The notes below the pieces were generated by a model. The model searched no databases. It was not told where the DNA came from and saw only the letters and a list, made by a program, of their open reading frames with translations. From Linnemannia elongata (lineage: Eukaryota > Mortierellomycota > Mortierellomycetes > Mortierellales > Mortierellaceae): DNA of 64,000 nucleotides. Both the position numbers and the translations under genes were made by a program. Shown here in pieces: positions 59,570 through 64,000 of the stretch (the first letter of the stretch is position 1; each line of letters starts with the position of its first letter). Location: assembly GCA_036320915.1 (NCBI GenBank), contig JAXBDG010000013.1, positions 310,001 to 374,000 on the forward strand. Direction: 5' to 3'.

Positions 59570-61018
59570 TTATCCGGATCCACCGGAGTAGGCCTTGCCA
59601 AAGAAGATGACCTGGAGCTGATCGTAACCAGACAAGACACCAGCACCAGCGATGGCACGGAGGACGTTGGCACCAGCACCCTTGAAGAGGGACTTGTAAC
59701 CCTCCTTGTTGACGATCTGCTTGAAGGCATCGAACGAGGAAGAGTACTTGACGGCCTCACCAGAGGTCATCATCATTCTTCTGCGGACGGTATCAACGGG
59801 GTAGGAGGCGAGACCAGCCAAGTTGGTGACACCGAATCCGAGGATGAAGGAGGCGAGGAAAGATCCCTGGAGCTGAGCGGGCAACAAGGGCTTGACGGAA
59901 TCGTAAAGACCGAAGTACCTGTTAAAGGGAAGGGAAAGGGAGGGTTTTCGTTAGTTTGATTGTATCATTATTGTTTGATTGTGTTGGATGTTGTTGTTAT
60001 TGTTGTTGTTGTTGTTGTTGTTGTAGTTACGTCCAGTCCAAGTCCCGTTTGTTCCAAAATTAAACATCAGATCCTATCGCTTGATCCCGTCATCAACAAA
60101 ACCAAGGAGATATATCCAAACAAAACAGAAAGAGAAGGCTGTTACTTACAATCCACGGTAAATGATGATACCGAAAGCAGAGAGGGGGAAACCACGGTAA
60201 AGACCAGCAACACCATCGGTGGCAATGGTCTTCTTGTAGACATCGATCAAACCGTTGAACTGACGAGCACCACCGTTCTTGCCCTTAGCATCGTTAGCAA
60301 GACGGGTACGGGCGTAATCCAAAGAGTAAACAAAGAGAAGCGAGCAGGCACCAGCAGCACCACCGGAGGCGATGTTACCAGCGAACCACTTGGCGTAACC
60401 ATCACGCTCCTTCTTGAAGTTGAACATGGCCTTGAAGTAATCCTTGAAGGCAAAGTTCAAAGCCTGGGTGGGGAAGTAACGGATGACGTTGGCAGTGTTT
60501 CCGCGCCAGAGGGGCTTGATACCCTCATCGGCAATGACACGCTTGAAGCAGTCAGTGATGCCCTTGTAGGGGTGGGAGAGACGACCGGTCTTGAGCATCT
60601 CATCCTGGTTCTGGAGGAGAAGCTTGATACGCTCAATGGGGGCAGCAGCGGTCTTGGAGACAGCGGCGGAAACTCCTCCCTATTATTCATATAGTTATTG
60701 AAAAAGGCTTTTTGTTAGTTGTCTTTGTCCGAAGGGATGTTATCCAGGTCTTATCGGAAGTGTTATCGGGAGGGGGGGAGAGTGTCGGTTGAAGGAGAGA
60801 GTCGTTATCGGGTGTAGTAGTAGGTAGATCGAGGGGGGGAAATGAAGAGAGAGGGAGAGGGAGCAGTGGAACAAGGAGGTATGTCTGAGATGTGAAGGGG
60901 ATAGGGATAGTGAGGTGAAGTGACTAGAAGAAGCAGCAGGAAGAGGACGACATACCATGAGGAAATCAGCGGCGAAGGCCTTGGCGTCCTTCTGCTTCTT
61001 GGGTGCGGCGGCAGACAT
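59570..61018 (-). CDS. AAC: Mitochondrial ADP/ATP carrier
   Basis: Exchanges cytosolic ADP for matrix ATP across the inner membrane. Exons 61018-60956, 60679-60150 and 59918-59570 join in phase to give 313 residues, normal for the family. The three carrier repeats show P-x-E/D-x-x-K/R motifs: [18 protein letters not shown] and [11 protein letters not shown]. The last includes the RRRMMM signature unique to ADP/ATP carriers. Six membrane helices are expected. The first 21 residues ([21 protein letters not shown]) form their own exon. Codon use is strongly biased, as for an abundant protein, which also creates long antisense open frames. A TATA-like box lies about 95 bases upstream. Intron 2 carries a (GTT)n repeat. 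Confidence 0.97.
59986..60024. repeat. (TTG)n microsatellite in intron 2 of the ADP/ATP carrier gene
   Basis: About twelve TTG/TTA triplets within the second intron. Confidence 0.8.
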
Positions 61019-61109
61019 TGTGTGAGGGTGAAAGAGTGGGGAGAGGGGTGAAGAAGAAGAAAAGAAAAAAAAAAAAAAAAAAGGCGGAGGAGGGAGGGGA
61101 CCAAGAGAG

Positions 61110-61117
61110 TTTTATAG
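61110..61117 (-). promoter_or_regulatory. TATA-like box of the ADP/ATP carrier gene
   Basis: CTATAAAA on the minus strand, about 93 bases upstream of the ATG, followed by a CT-rich leader with a T run. Confidence 0.5.
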
Positions 61118-61545
61118 CAATGCAGGTTGCATGGGTGTTGAACGGTTATTTAAAGGAACGGGACTGCGATCGATTGAATGAGAGGGGGAAACACCTCCAA
61201 CCATCAAACACTTCGAACACATCAAACAGGCGGAAACAAATTTCAAAACTCAGCTCTGCCTTTGACACTCTCTCTTTTGTCCCCTTTGTGAAATCTCACT
61301 CAAACGGAATGGAAAAAGAAAAATCGGTCGGAACCATATGTAACTTGGTCAGTAAACAATAATCGCAATCAAAAGAAACAACACAACCAAGAAAAAATAA
61401 CCGGAGGAAAACTTGCTCTTCTTCGTCTTGCTATTCTTGCTCAAATATCATTTGCCTTTTAATGGGTTGTGCCCAAAGACTGATGTATTTTACCCCCGGC
61501 GTTCCACACAGGCAAAGGAAAACCGTTATTCTGTGTCCTTGAAGG

Positions 61546-61551
61546 GCACAC

Positions 61552-61582
<31 letters not shown>

Positions 61583-61595
61583 GACAGGCACAAGG
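61546..61595. repeat. GGCACA hexanucleotide tandem repeat
   Basis: About seven copies of GCACAG with two point variants. Confidence 0.85.
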
Positions 61596-62200
61596 CAAGG
61601 GAGGGGCGACATATGATTATTATTTTTCTGAAACTCTCTTCGCAACCATGAAAGGTATAATCTTTCCTTGGTTGCAACTATTGATCCGATCTGCCCTTTT
61701 TCCTTCATTGCGTCTATCTTTTTTCCTTCGCTACCCTTCTTTGAAGATCAAGTTCCATAGTCAAACAAACGAAAAAAGATGTCTCCCCTAGCTCCTACTT
61801 TCTCGCTCACCAATGGCACCACCCAATGTGAAATGACAGACAACCCCCGTACAACCCGTACACAGACGGAGTGGGGGACCAGACACAAAGTCCAGTCCCG
61901 TCAGGCCCAAGGGCGGAAGGGAGGAAAGAAAAGACGGCATCACTTTCAAGAACCGCTCATTTCTCAGCTCATCCAATCACATTCCTCCGGTGCCTGAATC
62001 ATGTTCTGATCCTTTTTTTGAGTGTCATGTGATTCAAATCGAGGGGGTTATTCTTTGTCCGCTCACTTTTTTTTTTTTGTATGCTGGTGGTTGGTAGTTG
62101 GAAAGGGTCGTTATCAAACACGCGTCTAGCTAGGGAAACTCTACTTGTTTATGTAACTATGGGAGAGGAGGGGATACTATAGAACTGAAAGATGACAGTT

Positions 62201-64000
62201 TCAGATCTCAGCTGAAGGGATCAAGGGCCCAATTGACCCATGACTCTCCCTTCTCAACTCACCCCCCTCGTTACCGCCAGAGGGGGAGATTGGTGATGGG
62301 ACTACCGAAACTGAAGCGGAACCAACAAACTTGGCCTTGAACAAACTAAACGTCTCCGCCCACGTCCCCGTTTGTGGTCGACTGCTATTGCTGCTACCAT
62401 TCATCACATAGTTGTCAACACTCAATCCCGACGGCGACCCTCCACCACCACCGCCGCCTCCACCTCGTCCTCTATCACCCGTCGGCGGCCCTGGCCAATT
62501 ATTGTTGGTTGTGCTATAACTACGAGTCGTCCACAGTCCATCAAGGCTCAATCCAGAAATACTCGGCGGCTTGTCCTTCTTGAAAGTCGCAGATCGAGGC
62601 GTATACATTGGCGATCGGTGGTCGGTCCCCTCCAGATTATGATCTAACCGGTCGCTGTTCTGGACACCATCGATCTTGTTGTCCATGTACCCTCCACTAC
62701 CACCACCTCCATTACCATTGCCATAGTCGGACGTCTCATCGTTCATGTTGGCTCCGCTGCTGTTATTGCCGTTGTTATTGGACGAAGTCCAGATCCGGAA
62801 ATCGACACTTCGTCTAGAAGAATGCTTTTGGTATTGCTGGTGTTGATGATGACCATTGTTAGCAGACTCCTTGGGGTCGGGTGCAGAGACGACATAGTGA
62901 AAGGATTCGTTAACGCGTTGGTCCCGGATCACTGTTGCGAGCTGGAGGATTGGTTGAATGTCGACTGGCGGATAGTTCTAGTACACAGAAGCAAGCAAGT
63001 GCAAGTAAATGATAGGTTTAGTACATGACCGAACACTGTAAGGACGTAACAGTTGGAGAGAAAAATGAAGGTGGGAGGGAGAGACATGATAGTTGTTCCA
63101 TGATGAAATTGTACCTGCAACAGTTTCACATTATCCGCAAAGTCCCCATCCAATAGCTCGGAACGGAGATGGCTATCAGTACCAAATCGCAACAATATGA
63201 AGATGGACGCAAGAAACATTAATACATGTCTTCCATAGAATCAGCACTTTCCACTCCAACTACTCAAGCAGCAACATAATAAAACTTACCAGACCATGGC
63301 ACACCCAAAGTCCAGTAAGAAATCATAATCTTTCTCAACACCCCCCGTGTCCGCAAGGACAGAATCCCATATACGCCAAACATCTGGCACCTCAAACTCC
63401 TGCGTACATAACACAGTCAGCCATCGGAAACTGTAATACTCGGGTGCGATCCCCTTTTCTTCCAGATCTTGCCACAAGTCTTCGTCAAAGTGCCGGAGGC
63501 GTCCGTTCATTCTGGCGATGGTCGATCCGATCCCGCTAACTCGGTCTCGGTCCAGAGAACGGACAAAGTGGTCCCGAAAGTGTGCCATTAGGAGATGGAA
63601 TAACCAGAATGACTCTGCTTCCGCGTGTGCTATTTCAACAGAACAAAAGCATAGGCACTTGAAGAATCAGCACTACGTACATCATCGACGAAACACTAGT
63701 AGTTGTAAGAGCTATAGCTGACAAGGTTACCTCGGCTGGTGTCGTCGGGGTCGTTGGCGAGGAGGTAGTAGAGTGGGCCAAGGATTTCATTCATGCCCTG
63801 GACATAGCCAACGCCTGGGTTCAGTTTTGCATAGATGAACAAGATCCTCTCAATCGCCTCCCAGTGAAGATCCTGTGGCAACTCATCATCTTCCTCTTCC
63901 TCTTCATCACCCTTATCCTCATCCTTGTCAACGCTCTCACACTCGCTCTCGATGCCCTGGAAACTGTCGTCATCATCCCATTGATTCTTCAGCGCTGCTC
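62201..64000 (-). CDS. TBC1D13-like Rab GTPase-activating protein (5' part missing)
   Basis: TBC-domain GAP that speeds GTP hydrolysis by Rab proteins on membranes. The reading frame is open at the window edge, so the start lies beyond 64000. Exons seen are 64000-63731, 63629-63290, 63172-63115 and 62977-62201, all in phase. The TBC core matches TBC1D13 closely: IERILFIYAKLNPGVGYVQG, with the glutamine finger in YVQG, then GMNEILGPLYY, a split AHAEAESFW across the first intron, FRWLTVL, and ELLDGDFADNVKLLQ before NYPPVDIQPIL. The arginine finger should lie upstream, outside the window. An acidic D/E run precedes the core. After the domain comes a tail of about 240 residues rich in N, G and S that animal TBC1D13 lacks, ending PSAEI. 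The target Rab is unknown. Confidence 0.92.

Larger units (their letters stand above)
61019..62200. other. Intergenic region between the ADP/ATP carrier and the TBC gene
   Basis: Carrier promoter plus the TBC gene's 3' flank. Apart from the TATA-like box and the GGCACA repeat, nothing was recognised; open frames are short. Confidence 0.6.

Noticed and set aside
59540..60694. Two long antisense frames (139 and 244 codons) across the ADP/ATP carrier gene
   Set aside because: Strong codon bias of the carrier removes antisense stops; the frames cross its intron and have no homology.
1..64000. tRNA, rRNA or CRISPR features
   Set aside because: No cloverleaf with a GTTCRANNC-type arm outside coding sequence, no rRNA-like stretch, and no spaced direct-repeat array were seen by eye.

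Overview
The window is eukaryotic nuclear DNA from a filamentous fungus. It has dense protein genes with short GT...AG introns (mostly about 60-250 bases, ending TAG or CAG), CT-rich leaders, long poly-A/T tracts between genes and many Q/S/T-rich proteins. A Crinkler-type gene with a P-loop module, and animal-like genes that yeasts lack (WDR81, FNBP4-like, gamma-butyrobetaine dioxygenase), point to an early-diverging fungus. Mortierellaceae or relatives is my inference, not a demonstrated assignment. No tRNA, rRNA, CRISPR array or intact transposon was seen.

Layout: (1) 1-9837, the last 3,181 codons of TRA1, the scaffold of SAGA and NuA4. (2) 9838-16265, a gene-poor accessory patch: a diverged 168-bp direct repeat, a nested inverted repeat, a Crinkler gene broken by two single-base frameshifts, then repeat-rich DNA with no credible gene. 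(3) 16266-25668: a small coiled-coil gene, SWC4 (SWR1/NuA4), GID8 (GID/CTLH ubiquitin ligase) and a PRELI-domain mitochondrial lipid-transfer gene. (4) 25669-29435, 3.8 kb with only one weak candidate small gene. (5) 29436-32488: an intronless UNC93-like transporter and a flavin-reductase-fold protein with a likely mitochondrial leader. (6) 34565-38627, a three-finger C2H2 transcription factor. (7) 40333-46822, ELF1 (ELOF1) head to head with the mitochondrial DNA polymerase gene. (8) 47049-56258: a gamma-butyrobetaine dioxygenase of carnitine synthesis and a 16-exon WDR81-type pseudokinase/BEACH/WD40 gene. (9) 56674-61018: an FNBP4-like gene and the mitochondrial ADP/ATP carrier. (10) 62201-64000, the 3' part of a TBC1D13-like Rab GAP.

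Themes: several genes serve chromatin and transcription (TRA1, SWC4, ELF1, the zinc-finger gene), mitochondria (PRELI protein, DNA polymerase, ADP/ATP carrier, perhaps the dioxygenase and the flavin reductase-like protein) or membrane traffic (WDR81, TBC1D13). They are independent housekeeping genes, not a visible pathway cluster. Gene boundaries were worked out by hand from reading frames and splice sites; every joined frame was checked for phase.

I did not find a clearly new biological system. The points most worth a second look are the broken Crinkler locus and its flanking repeats, the roughly 560-residue C-terminal extension on the mitochondrial DNA polymerase, the kinase-like fold interrupted by a BEACH domain, the possible membrane-anchored N-terminus of GID8, and an array of TAACGG sites beside a nested palindrome at 39.3-39.4 kb.
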